From: CAZISM01 sp964541895
GTDB lineage: Bacteria > Zhuqueibacterota > Zhuqueibacteria > Residuimicrobiales > Residuimicrobiaceae
Direction of reading: 5' to 3'
Assembly: GCA_964541895.1 (NCBI GenBank)
Contig: CAZISM010000075.1
Coordinates: 1 to 27,669, forward strand
Length of the DNA stretch: 27,669 nt
The position numbers and the translations under genes were made by a program. The notes under the pieces were generated by a model. The model had not been told where the DNA came from. It did not search any database and was given only the letters and a program-made list of their open reading frames with translations. How positions within the stretch are numbered: the stretch's first letter is position 1; each line of letters starts with the position of its first letter. Shown here piece by piece: positions 1 through 8,285 of this stretch.

Positions 1-332
1 CCGGCGAGTATGATGTTGGTCTGTTTTTTCGCGAAGGCGCCTCCGGAGTAGAGGTCAAGGCCGTGACTCTGTTGGCCGGTCCGAGCAAAGAATCCGGCCA
101 GACCCTCTTTAGCGACCGCTGGGATGGCCGCTTGAGCCAGTATGGCCGTTATGCAGAGTATTGGATCAGAGTGCCGGAAAGGCCGCGCAATGTGGCGAAT
201 TCGCTGGATCGCTATTTTATTAAAGTGGAAATCTCCGGCCCTTCGCTTGATTTGCCACGCGACCGGCGGACGACGAACGGCGAGGTGTCGCTGCGCAAGT
301 CGTGGCGCGATGCGGAGGAGGCTCTTTATTAG
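1..332 (+). CDS. 3' end of an unrecognised gene (5'-truncated by window edge)
   Basis: The frame is open from base 3 to a TAG stop at 330-332, giving about 109 residues of a C-terminus. No start is needed inside the window, because the residues before the first internal GTG/ATG (GEYDVGLFFREGASG...) read like normal protein. The fragment is rich in aromatic and charged residues (DRWDGRLSQYGRYAEYWIRV) and in alternating hydrophobic positions, which suggests a beta-sandwich end domain. I do not recognise the family. The next gene starts 21 bases downstream on the same strand, so the two are probably co-transcribed. A role in extracellular carbohydrate metabolism is inferred only from the neighbours. 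The fragment has no membrane segment. Confidence 0.6.
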   Translation, partial: GEYDVGLFFREGASGVEVKAVTLLAGPSKESGQTLFSDRWDGRLSQYGRYAEYWIRVPERPRNVANSLDRYFIKVEISGPSLDLPRDRRTTNGEVSLRKSWRDAEEALY

Positions 333-353
333 TACAACGTCAGGAGTGTGACT

Positions 354-2099
354 ATGCGGATCGGCATATGCTGCGTACTATTTCTTGTCCAGTTCATTTT
401 AACGGGCGCCGTCCACGGCAAGGACGTGCTCTACTGTTTCGATTTTGGCGGCGCTTTTCAGGATGTCGCGCCCGGCTATATACCGGTGTCCCGAGTCTAT
501 CACAGCCCGCGCTATTTGTGGATCGATAATGTCCGCGAAGTGGAGCACATGGACATAAAAGATCCGTTGCAGCGGGATTTTGTCGGCGGCACCAAAGGCG
601 AATTCTGGATCGGATTGGATAACGGCGGCTATGAACTATCGCTCCTTCTGGGCGATCAAAAAGCATCGACCGGGCCCTTCGATGTATATGTGCAGAATGT
701 CTTGACGCAGTCCAGGATAACTCTGCGTGCTGGAGAAACGTTGACGTGCTCTTATCCGGCCGTGGTGGAGAATAATAAACTGATGCTTCGGCTGCAAGCT
801 GCGCCGGGAAAAGAATTCGCCATCTACGGGCTGGCCATATCAGGAGAGCCAGGCAAGGCTTTGCGTCGGATTTTTCAACATGCCCCTCCCGATGAGCTGC
901 CGCCGGTGGATGAAGTGATGCGCAACGGCTCTGTGGATACCAGGTTGGCGTTACGAGCGATCTGTGACTGGCTTTTGGCCCATCGCCTGGCCAACGGCTT
1001 TCTCGGTGATTTCGAGCCGGGCCGAAAAGGGACCAATTTCTACTGGTATACGACGGCCTATCCGGTGCGGACCTTGTTGGCAGGCTATAAAATTTTCGGT
1101 GAGCAAAAGTATCTTGACGCTGTTTTGCATATCATGGACGTGCTGGTGGATGAGCAGCTTCCCAACGGCGCCTGGCAGCAGATTTTTCGAGACAAGCCGG
1201 CGAACAAGCTGACCGAGCTGGAACTGAAAGATATCTATGAACATGAATGGATGAACCTGGCCGACATCGGTTGTATTGCCACGGCGCTGGGATTGACCTG
1301 CCATGAGGCGGCCGAGCCACGCAAAAGCCGTTACATCGCTGCGCTGCGCAAATTCTGTGATGATTGGGCGATGAAATGGCAACGCGCCTCCGGAGGATTT
1401 ACCAATGGCATGGAGGCCGGTCATGCCTGTAACGAGATCTATGGCGTTGCCACCGCCACAGAAGCCGCGGCGTTTGCGTCCCTGTATGCGCAGACCCATG
1501 ATAAAAAATATATGGCTGTGGCTGAAAAAGCGGCCCATTTTTTGGCAGACCACTGGAAAGAAGATGGCCAGTCGATTTGCTATAATCATCATTCCACCAA
1601 GGGTGGGCTGGTCCTGGCGCAGCCGGTGAATTATTTTGGCGCTGACTTTTATACCATAGACGGACTTTTTATGGTATATCATCATACACAGGAACAGGCG
1701 CTTCGAGATAAAATCATTAACGTGATGGGCTGGTATATCAAGGGCGAAAAGGGCTTGCTGGCTCTGTTGGGCCAGAATTCCTGGTGGCCATTGCAGGATG
1801 CCTGGAACAATTCCAAAACGGCCGGGATCCCTTTGGCTTTTTTAAATTACCAGCGGCAGGTTTCGGATCCGGCGGTCGACCGCTTTGTGTCGCTGGCTAA
1901 TCGATTTCTTTGCACAGCGAATTATTCTCAACGGTTGGGCGTTATGGTGGAGGATGCAGATGTACCATGGGGAGGCCATAGTCTGCAATCCTGGGCCGGT
2001 TGTACGGTTTCCGCTACCGGATTTGCCGGCCTCGCTCTGGCAGAGATGGTGCAACCGGGCGTGATCTATCTCGATTATGATAAAAAAAGACGGCAGTGA
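354..2099 (+). CDS. Secreted protein: N-terminal beta-sandwich plus probable alpha/alpha-toroid carbohydrate-active domain
   Basis: This is a 581-residue exported protein. A GTG at 348 is in frame, but it lies one base from the AGGAG at 342-346. ATG 354 has a 7-base spacing and is the better start. Residues 1-22 form a signal peptide with a hydrophobic core (CCVLFLVQFILTG). Residues about 24-165 begin YCFDFGGAF and look like a galactose-binding/malectin-type beta-sandwich. From about residue 190 to the end the sequence is helical with repeated aromatic and Gly patterns (ANGFLGDF, NGAWQQ, HEWMNLADIG, GGFTNGMEAGHACNE). This is typical of (alpha/alpha)6-barrel glycoside hydrolases and polysaccharide lyases. 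I cannot assign a CAZy family or name catalytic residues. It ends two bases before the end of the convergent PL22-like gene, which fits a shared role in polysaccharide breakdown. Confidence 0.65.
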   Translation: MRIGICCVLFLVQFILTGAVHGKDVLYCFDFGGAFQDVAPGYIPVSRVYHSPRYLWIDNVREVEHMDIKDPLQRDFVGGTKGEFWIGLDNGGYELSLLLGDQKASTGPFDVYVQNVLTQSRITLRAGETLTCSYPAVVENNKLMLRLQAAPGKEFAIYGLAISGEPGKALRRIFQHAPPDELPPVDEVMRNGSVDTRLALRAICDWLLAHRLANGFLGDFEPGRKGTNFYWYTTAYPVRTLLAGYKIFGEQKYLDAVLHIMDVLVDEQLPNGAWQQIFRDKPANKLTELELKDIYEHEWMNLADIGCIATALGLTCHEAAEPRKSRYIAALRKFCDDWAMKWQRASGGFTNGMEAGHACNEIYGVATATEAAAFASLYAQTHDKKYMAVAEKAAHFLADHWKEDGQSICYNHHSTKGGLVLAQPVNYFGADFYTIDGLFMVYHHTQEQALRDKIINVMGWYIKGEKGLLALLGQNSWWPLQDAWNNSKTAGIPLAFLNYQRQVSDPAVDRFVSLANRFLCTANYSQRLGVMVEDADVPWGGHSLQSWAGCTVSATGFAGLALAEMVQPGVIYLDYDKKRRQ

Positions 2100-2101
2100 T
2101 T

Positions 2102-3463
2102 CTACCTCAATGAAAATCCTCTGTGTTTTTCAGTTAGCCACGCTTCCGGCACGTGGATGATGCATATATTCAGGGAGCGATCGTCCTCCGACAGCATGGC
2201 AGACTGGATTTCGATTTTTGTGCCATCGTCGCTAAAGGTCGGATGCGGGTGATCGGCGGCTGTCATTTTATGGCCGGTAGACAGCAGTATCATCTCTCGC
2301 GTACGCCGGTCAATCAGATATATGCCTCGCGAGAAATCATCACCGACGGCAAATCGTCCGTCAGGCGATCCATGTACATGCCACAAGCCACTGCCCGATT
2401 CTGTTTGTCCGGCTATGGTCATTTCGCGGCTTCTGAGATTGACGATGCCCAGGCCTGTCGGTTTTTCTCTTGTCCCTGATGGTCCCCAGGCCACCTCTTG
2501 TCCCGGATTCAGCGGATCGCGGGGCAATTCCGGCGTGCCGATTTTTCTGTGCCCCATAATGGCAATGGCCACCTCATCTTTGCTGATGATGGCCTCATGG
2601 GTCACCCATTCGTATTCCGATTCCGGATAGAGGGGACGCAAGCCGGTGCCGTCCGCCCTGACGGTCCAGGTGCGCTGCGGCGCCTTGCCGCCGGTCTCCC
2701 AGCAAAAGACAATTTCTCCCGCTACCCATGGATTGCTCTGGATATGACCCACCTGAAAAGGAACCGAGACTACATGGCTGCAACGGCCGGTTTTCAGGTT
2801 CATTTTGCCGATGCCGGATGGACCAGCGCCCAGGTTGCGTGGACCAAAATTTTCTTCCATCCTGGTGCCCTGGGGGAGATGTTTGGCCGCTTCGTCGCTG
2901 CCGATTCTGAAATAGACCCACTCTTCATCCGCATCGAGCGCCATATCACCGCTGGCGCCCATTTCAGCAGGCGTGGTGCCGCACACACGCTGATAAGCCG
3001 GTGCTTCTTTTAAATGACCGGATTCGCTGTCGCTGAACACTTTGCCGAGATTGACCTGGACGATCTGCACCGGGCTATCGATTCCCGGACCTCTCTCTCG
3101 GCGGGATAGTCCTCTCATGAAATACAGATTCATGGATTTCCGCGCTACGTTGAGCATGCCCATGAAACCACCTTCGCTCACTTGAACCATGACGCCGCTC
3201 TTTTCGTTCACTGCCATAGCTTCGCCGTCGACTCTGTTGGAGCGGAAAATAATCCAGTTGCCGTCCGCGGTCCACTGGTTATGGGTCTGATAGATTTTAG
3301 AATCTCCAAGCGGCTTGCTGGTCAGAAAAGTGAGCCTCGCGCCGGTCACCGGATCGGTAATTTCTTTTTTTTCCGACGGAAAACGGCTGCCGATCTGGGC
3401 GCTGACATGGGCGATCAACAGCAGGCTTGCCAGGAAAATTTTGCAGAATAAATTACACGGCAT
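2102..3463 (-). CDS. Secreted oligogalacturonate lyase-like (PL22-type) beta-propeller protein
   Basis: This 453-residue protein has a signal peptide (residues 1-22, core IFLASLLLIAHVSA) and then a TolB/PL22-like propeller. The mature start EKKEITDPVTGARLTFLT resembles the opening of oligogalacturonate lyases. Blade-like repeats follow (TADGNWIIFRSNR, DADEEWVYFRIG, SPDGRFAVGDD, SDDGTKIEI). Histidines sit where PL22 enzymes carry the catalytic base and metal ligands: H240 in GHIQSNPW, H289 in VTHE, and H362/H364 in WHVHGSPDG. PL22 enzymes cleave short oligogalacturonides by beta-elimination with a divalent metal. The characterised ones are mostly intracellular, so the signal peptide is notable. 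The start has AGGAG about 11 bases upstream. The family call is inferred from motif order; a generic TolB-like propeller without lyase activity is the alternative. Confidence 0.65.
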   Translation of the reverse strand: MPCNLFCKIFLASLLLIAHVSAQIGSRFPSEKKEITDPVTGARLTFLTSKPLGDSKIYQTHNQWTADGNWIIFRSNRVDGEAMAVNEKSGVMVQVSEGGFMGMLNVARKSMNLYFMRGLSRRERGPGIDSPVQIVQVNLGKVFSDSESGHLKEAPAYQRVCGTTPAEMGASGDMALDADEEWVYFRIGSDEAAKHLPQGTRMEENFGPRNLGAGPSGIGKMNLKTGRCSHVVSVPFQVGHIQSNPWVAGEIVFCWETGGKAPQRTWTVRADGTGLRPLYPESEYEWVTHEAIISKDEVAIAIMGHRKIGTPELPRDPLNPGQEVAWGPSGTREKPTGLGIVNLRSREMTIAGQTESGSGLWHVHGSPDGRFAVGDDFSRGIYLIDRRTREMILLSTGHKMTAADHPHPTFSDDGTKIEIQSAMLSEDDRSLNICIIHVPEAWLTEKHRGFSLR

Positions 3464-3856
3464 GGCTTGGTAGCTCCTGTTTAGTACTGGGCGTGTCGAG
3501 CACGTTTAGTGATCTGGTCCTGTCCCGGCCAGTCTGGCAGCATCGTCATTCAGGACCATTTTGCATAGATAAATTTTGAAAACCGGCTTGTTATTGATCT
3601 ATTTTTCTGTGTTATCCTTGTCTTCCGTGGTCTCCAGCCTGCATCATGGAGTGAGACAAAATGGCGACATTTAAAAACTTGCTTGCCATTATTCCCCTGT
3701 GTACATTCTAACAGGCATTGGTGTCTGATTAATTTAAGTGCAACTTGATCAAAAAGGTCGACCTCGAGAGCGGGTCAAAAGTTTGGTCCGGTTATCCGGA
3801 TGAAGCTTGAGGATCCTGGTCTTTCCTCATACACAATGACTGGAGATTTCGTTGAA
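3464..3856. other. Intergenic region between divergent genes, with nested inverted repeats
   Basis: These 393 bases lie between the start of the PL22-like gene (minus) and the lipoprotein gene (plus), so both promoters should be here. I could not identify convincing -35/-10 pairs. The region contains a nested inverted repeat at 3515-3558, a small perfect hairpin TCCGG-TTAT-CCGGA at 3786-3799, and a short CTGTG/TTCCGTGG repeat-like run at 3606-3636. A frame open from 3800 runs into the lipoprotein gene, but its first 19 codons precede the signal peptide and are probably not translated. Confidence 0.5.
3515..3558. promoter_or_regulatory. Nested inverted repeat upstream of the PL22-like gene
   Basis: Outer arms TGGTCCTG (3515-3522) and CAGGACCA (3551-3558) are perfect complements. 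Between them GCCA-GTC-TGGC forms an inner stem at 3528-3538. The element is about 50 bases upstream of the PL22-like start and about 300 upstream of the lipoprotein start. It could be an operator, an mRNA leader structure or a terminator-like element. No T-tract follows on either strand, which argues against a simple terminator. Its function is inferred only from position and symmetry. Confidence 0.4.
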
Positions 3857-5665
3857 ATGAGATATTTGCCGCCTCTATTACTTTTGCTGATCTGTGCACT
3901 GCTGCCGTCATGCAAAGAGCGGGCTCATATACCGGTCGTAACAGATGGATCATGGGCTCTGCTCGTTTCCCCTGAACAGCCGCAAGCCGGTGCCCGGTTC
4001 CGCGTGCTGGCTGCGGGAAATGCAGAGAGCAAGCAGCTCGAAATTTCCGTCGTTAGTCCATCGGGCCTGCTCAAATCGGCCAGTACGAATCAGAGTGGCG
4101 GTCCGCCGTTCTGGCTATGTAACACGTTCCAGTCCGCCGGCCAGGGTGAATACACGGTCCAGCTGATGGAAGGTCGAAAAACCATACTGACTCGAAAAAT
4201 TTCCATCACGTCATACAGTACAGCCGGAGCCGGATCGCGCATCTGGGAGTGTCGCCGCACCTGGGATCGCGACACCGAACTGCTCTATTCGGCATGGATC
4301 AACGCGCTGTTCCATAATTCTGCAGAAGGGGCTTCATGGCCCGCTTTGCATCAGGTGATGCACGACAGCACCACGAATATTCTCTACAACCACCTCGGAC
4401 TCGGGGAAGACACGCCTGCGGCGAGGCCCAGGTTGAGTATGGAGCCCGATTGCGCGGACAATCCGTTTTTTTTGCGCGCCTATTTCAGCTGGAAGCTCGG
4501 TCTGCCTTTCGGCTTTCATGAAACCGGGCGAGGCACGCTGCGAAATCCGCCGCATACCGGCCGGTGGTTCACCAACCTCGAAACCTCCGGCAACCCGGAT
4601 CTGGTAAAAAGATTCAACAGTTTTTTGCGCGTCGTGCTGAACACCATCCACTCCGGCACAGCGCGCACCAGGCTGGAGGATGATAACTCGGATTACTATC
4701 CTCTGCCTCTGACGCGGACTGCATTGCGCCCCGGCGCTGTTTTCGCTGATCCCTATGGCCATACCTTTGTTCTGGTGCACTGGCGGCCGCAATCCGGCGA
4801 CAAGCCGGGCGTGCTGCTGGCGGTGGATGCCCAGCCGGATGGCACGGTTGCCATCAAGCGCTTCTGGAAAGGTAACTTTCTGTTCACCACCGAAGGCGTT
4901 GTCGGCGAACCGGGATTCAAGGCGTTCCGGCCCATTGTCATAGAGGCCGACAAGCCCAGGCTGCTGACTAACAAAGCAATTTCTGTTCATCCCGGGTATG
5001 GCCGCGTTTCCCTTGAACAGAAACAAATGTCCGGTGAAGCCTTTTATGACAGAATGGAACGGCTGATCAATCCGCAGCCCCTGGATCCTGAGGTCGCCCT
5101 GGCGGATCTTTTCAAGGCGCTGCACGAACAGCTTTTGATTCGCGTCGAATCGGTCGCCAATGGCGAAAAATACATGCAGGCCCATCCCGGCACTGTCATC
5201 AATATGCCGTCGACGGCCGCCGGTATTTTTCAAGCCGGCGGACTCTGGGAGGACTATTCCACTCCCAATCGCGATCTCAGGCTGTTGATCGCCATCGATG
5301 CACTGCTGGAATTTCCCGAACGGCTGGTGCGTACGCCGAGCCATTTCAGGATACCCCGCTGGACGACTCCTGAAAAAATCAGACAGCAACTGCAGGAGCT
5401 GTCCGTGAAAAAAGCGGAAACAACCACCTTTACATATACGCGCTCCAACGGCGCAGCGCAATCGCTCACCATTGCCGACGTATTGAAAAGAAGAGCCGCG
5501 TTCGAAACAGGCTATAATCCCAACGATGGCGTCGAGATTCGCTGGGGCGCTCCGGAGGGGAGCGAAGAGATCGGATCCTGCCGTCGTCGGGCGCCGTCGT
5601 CCCAGGTGGAAACCATGGCTCGGTTGCGCACCTGGTTTCAAAAGCGATTGCACCCGCCGACCTGA
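3857..5665 (+). CDS. Lipoprotein with candidate papain-like (NlpC/P60-type) Cys/His active site
   Basis: The start at ATG 3857 gives 602 residues beginning MRYLPPLLLLLICALLPSC. This is a lipoprotein signal with lipobox LPSC (Cys19) and Lys at +2. GGAG lies 11 bases upstream. The frame is open from 3800, but those codons precede the signal peptide. Residues about 30-118 look like an Ig/beta-sandwich (LEISVVSPSG, GEYTVQLMEG). A central domain has C199 in PDCADNPFFLRAYFSWKLG and H302 in FADPYGHTFVLV, followed by beta strands. A Cys at a helix start, then a small-residue/His strand, is the order found in NlpC/P60, CHAP and related papain-fold enzymes. The C-terminal third is helical with no recognised domain. 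The activity (peptidase, amidase or transglutaminase-like) is inference. It ends 13 bases before the convergent glycosidase gene. Confidence 0.6.
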   Translation: MRYLPPLLLLLICALLPSCKERAHIPVVTDGSWALLVSPEQPQAGARFRVLAAGNAESKQLEISVVSPSGLLKSASTNQSGGPPFWLCNTFQSAGQGEYTVQLMEGRKTILTRKISITSYSTAGAGSRIWECRRTWDRDTELLYSAWINALFHNSAEGASWPALHQVMHDSTTNILYNHLGLGEDTPAARPRLSMEPDCADNPFFLRAYFSWKLGLPFGFHETGRGTLRNPPHTGRWFTNLETSGNPDLVKRFNSFLRVVLNTIHSGTARTRLEDDNSDYYPLPLTRTALRPGAVFADPYGHTFVLVHWRPQSGDKPGVLLAVDAQPDGTVAIKRFWKGNFLFTTEGVVGEPGFKAFRPIVIEADKPRLLTNKAISVHPGYGRVSLEQKQMSGEAFYDRMERLINPQPLDPEVALADLFKALHEQLLIRVESVANGEKYMQAHPGTVINMPSTAAGIFQAGGLWEDYSTPNRDLRLLIAIDALLEFPERLVRTPSHFRIPRWTTPEKIRQQLQELSVKKAETTTFTYTRSNGAAQSLTIADVLKRRAAFETGYNPNDGVEIRWGAPEGSEEIGSCRRRAPSSQVETMARLRTWFQKRLHPPT

Positions 5666-5678
5666 TTTTATAGCCGGG

Positions 5679-8285
5679 CTACAAAACCGCTTCTGCTATG
5701 ATTAAAAATCCTTTTCCTGCAGGAATGGTCAACTGTTCAAGAGCGATATCCTGCTGTTCGTCCTGAAATCCAGGTATGGCCGGCCGGTAGAGTCGAACAT
5801 GCTTTTTATTCAATCCGAGTGATTTCCAGTCGACCTGTAACGTGCACACAATATCCTCTGTTCCCCAGCCGGCGACGGCGATGATGCTCTGGCCTTTGCC
5901 TTTGTACACGGTAGCTTTGACCAGTTCGTTGTTTGTCTGTACGGGATTCTGTCTATCCCAATACCCCACCATAATCTTTGACCTGATCTCATACCGGTCC
6001 CAGAATTTCCACAGCTGCGCAGGATTGCCCTCCCAGCCGGCGCGGTTGGTGATGCCATAGAGCATGCCCCGCCATGGATTGCCGCCGCCGGCCAGCATCT
6101 GGCCGGTGAGGCCATAGGGAATGCCGGACACTTCGATCAGCCAATGATCGGGCAGCCGGTCATAGTTGCGCATCTCGCCGATCCAGACCAGGTCGATGTA
6201 GGGCAGGAGATCCATGTAGAGGTTGAGGCAGTTGGTAAAGCCTGCCATGGCGTTAAAATGGTTCCAGCTGTGAAAATCGATCCTGCCGTTGGCGCGATAG
6301 CGATCGATGAGTTTGCGCGCCCGGCGCATGGTATCGCGATCCAGCGCCGAGTCGTCGACATAGATGCCGTCAATGCCGATGTGGCGCAGCATCCAGTCCA
6401 GGCCGCCGATATAAAAATTGTTGAGCCGGCTGTCCGGCGTGGTGATGACGGCGAGATCCAACTCGCCCTTGAAAGGTCCGTCGGTAATGGGATTGAGCCA
6501 GGCCGGAATATAGTCTTCTCTGACGTTTTTGATCAGCCACTCATCCGGTCCTTTGGGATTGATGATGGTGCTGCAGGCGCCGGCCGGACCGGGAAAAATG
6601 ATCTCGCCGTTCAGACTGCGGAACGCCCAGAATTCCGGCAGGTTCTTGGTGAGTTCGCGGGTGGTATAATAGAGCTTTAATCGTTTGCGGGCGCGATGAG
6701 CGCTGTCGACGAGCGCGCGCAGCGCCGGAACGTTTTCGTCCAGATAAGGATAGTTGATAAAGGGGTACACATCTTCGGCATGGTGGATGTTGATGATGTT
6801 GGCGCCGATGCTGTCGGCCCGGGCGATTTTGACCATGCTCTTGTTGCCGCCGCCATGATAGTAGCGGTCGCTCCAGCGCGTTTCCAGATCGATGGTGCGA
6901 AAAGGAGTGATGAGCAGCTCAACATCAAAATGAAGCGTCCCATCCAGTTCCCGTGCTCCGGAATAGGCATTGACCGTGGTCATATCGCCGTTATCGTTTA
7001 TGGTGACGCCGCCTTTGCCGCCATGGCCCCACGACGGCGGCATCTGCAGCGGGCCATAGCCGTAGTAGAGATTGATCAACGGGCGGACATAGTTCTCAGC
7101 CTTCCATTTGATGCGGAGTCCGGCGTTCACATCGCCGATCCAGAGCATGTCCTGGTTGCGGCTGGTGTCCCAGCGCCACTCCCAGGTGGCAGGACGCAAT
7201 CCGCCTTCATGATTCAGGCCCATCATATAGGGAGTACAGGCTTTATGGAGCGGGATCAGGAGCCTGATATCGTGGACTTTGAACGGCTGGCGGGGTTTCA
7301 GCGTCAATGCATATTCCATAAAGCCGTCGTATTCCAGACTGCCATTGCAGATGAGGTCGGCCTCTTCGCTTGTGCTCGTCACCTGCCAACGCACCGCAGA
7401 AGCGTTTTCCTGCAGGAATACCAGCGGGCCGGGGGTGAGGCGGATCTGGCTGCCGTCCTCTTTTTCCACCACAAACTGCATCGCATCGAAGAGAAGAGAT
7501 CTGCCCTTTTTCACCAGGAACTGGTTGGAAGGTTCAAAGAACGAGGTGATGCGGCGCGGCAGGCCGCTGCCGTCGATCTCGATCGAGCGACCGAGAATGT
7601 TCATCTGTTGTTTGGTGCGCTTGATGTCTCGATACCCTCGGCTGATATTGGCATCCGTTGCAAGCGTGCTGTTCAGCCATGCCAGGCGTGACAGGCTTTT
7701 GCCGCGATCAAAGCCGCGGTTCTTGACCACCTCGCCGCTGACCGTGAGGTCGATGTTGACAATCCATGGTTTCATCTTGCCGGCTGACAGCGATATGGAA
7801 CCATGGTAACTGCCTCGGGCGGTTTCCGGGATCTGTACGCCGAACCAGAGCGGCTGAATTCGTCCTTTGGCAACGCTGACATGCTTTGTGAACGATCTGC
7901 CGCGGAAATCAATGCCTGCGGTATTGAAACAGGTCATGTCCGATTTGGGGATCGCCAGGTTGCCATCCAGCCGGCTCCAATCTACGTTGAGGTTGTCAAT
8001 GGTATCTTTATGTGCCAGCACGCCGATCTGGAAGGTAAAGAACTCGCCCGGCTGTACAGAGGCGGTAAAGTGCTGCAGTGTGTTGGCTGAACGGGAGAGC
8101 CATGCCGCCGGCAGTTCATCCAGGAGCCGAATGGGCTTTTCGCGTTCCTGCGGGAAGGTGAGAAAGCCGGCATCCGGCTGGAGGCGGCCGAGTTGGTCCA
8201 GAACCACTGTATCGATTTGTGCATGGGCCATAATCGCCATGCAGAGAAAGAGGGCTGTGCCGACAAGCCGTAAAAGAAGGTTCAT
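5679..8285 (-). CDS. Secreted GH123/DUF6067-like multidomain glycosidase
   Basis: The start at ATG 8285 has AAGGAG six bases upstream and begins with a signal peptide (MNLLLRLVGTALFLCMA...AHAQ). The open frame extends to 8396, but those 37 residues precede the signal sequence. The product is 868 residues. Residues about 25-190 and 220-460 look like beta-sandwich domains, and 465-790 look like a TIM barrel. Barrel landmarks are RYYHGGGNKSMVKIARADSI (about 474-493), GIDGIYVDDSA with D644/D645, and VWIGEM with E704. These Asp/Glu residues at strand ends are candidate catalytic acids. About 100 C-terminal residues form another beta domain. The architecture matches large secreted proteins annotated as GH123-like or DUF6067. 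The substrate is unknown; GH123 enzymes act on N-acetyl-beta-galactosaminides, but this protein is too distant to infer that. Confidence 0.7.
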   Translation of the reverse strand: MNLLLRLVGTALFLCMAIMAHAQIDTVVLDQLGRLQPDAGFLTFPQEREKPIRLLDELPAAWLSRSANTLQHFTASVQPGEFFTFQIGVLAHKDTIDNLNVDWSRLDGNLAIPKSDMTCFNTAGIDFRGRSFTKHVSVAKGRIQPLWFGVQIPETARGSYHGSISLSAGKMKPWIVNIDLTVSGEVVKNRGFDRGKSLSRLAWLNSTLATDANISRGYRDIKRTKQQMNILGRSIEIDGSGLPRRITSFFEPSNQFLVKKGRSLLFDAMQFVVEKEDGSQIRLTPGPLVFLQENASAVRWQVTSTSEEADLICNGSLEYDGFMEYALTLKPRQPFKVHDIRLLIPLHKACTPYMMGLNHEGGLRPATWEWRWDTSRNQDMLWIGDVNAGLRIKWKAENYVRPLINLYYGYGPLQMPPSWGHGGKGGVTINDNGDMTTVNAYSGARELDGTLHFDVELLITPFRTIDLETRWSDRYYHGGGNKSMVKIARADSIGANIINIHHAEDVYPFINYPYLDENVPALRALVDSAHRARKRLKLYYTTRELTKNLPEFWAFRSLNGEIIFPGPAGACSTIINPKGPDEWLIKNVREDYIPAWLNPITDGPFKGELDLAVITTPDSRLNNFYIGGLDWMLRHIGIDGIYVDDSALDRDTMRRARKLIDRYRANGRIDFHSWNHFNAMAGFTNCLNLYMDLLPYIDLVWIGEMRNYDRLPDHWLIEVSGIPYGLTGQMLAGGGNPWRGMLYGITNRAGWEGNPAQLWKFWDRYEIRSKIMVGYWDRQNPVQTNNELVKATVYKGKGQSIIAVAGWGTEDIVCTLQVDWKSLGLNKKHVRLYRPAIPGFQDEQQDIALEQLTIPAGKGFLIIAEAVL

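Noticed and set aside
951..1685. 244-codon antisense frame in the toroid-protein gene
   Set aside because: It has no ribosome site, and the sense frame carries the signal peptide and aromatic motifs.
4334..5653. 439-codon antisense frame inside the lipoprotein gene
   Set aside because: It is a shadow of a GC-rich gene. The sense frame has a lipobox, domain-like motifs and a ribosome site, whereas the antisense frame has none of these.
6696..7691. 331-codon antisense frame inside the glycosidase gene
   Set aside because: It is a shadow frame with repetitive low-information composition (VDVDDVGADAV and similar) and no start signal.
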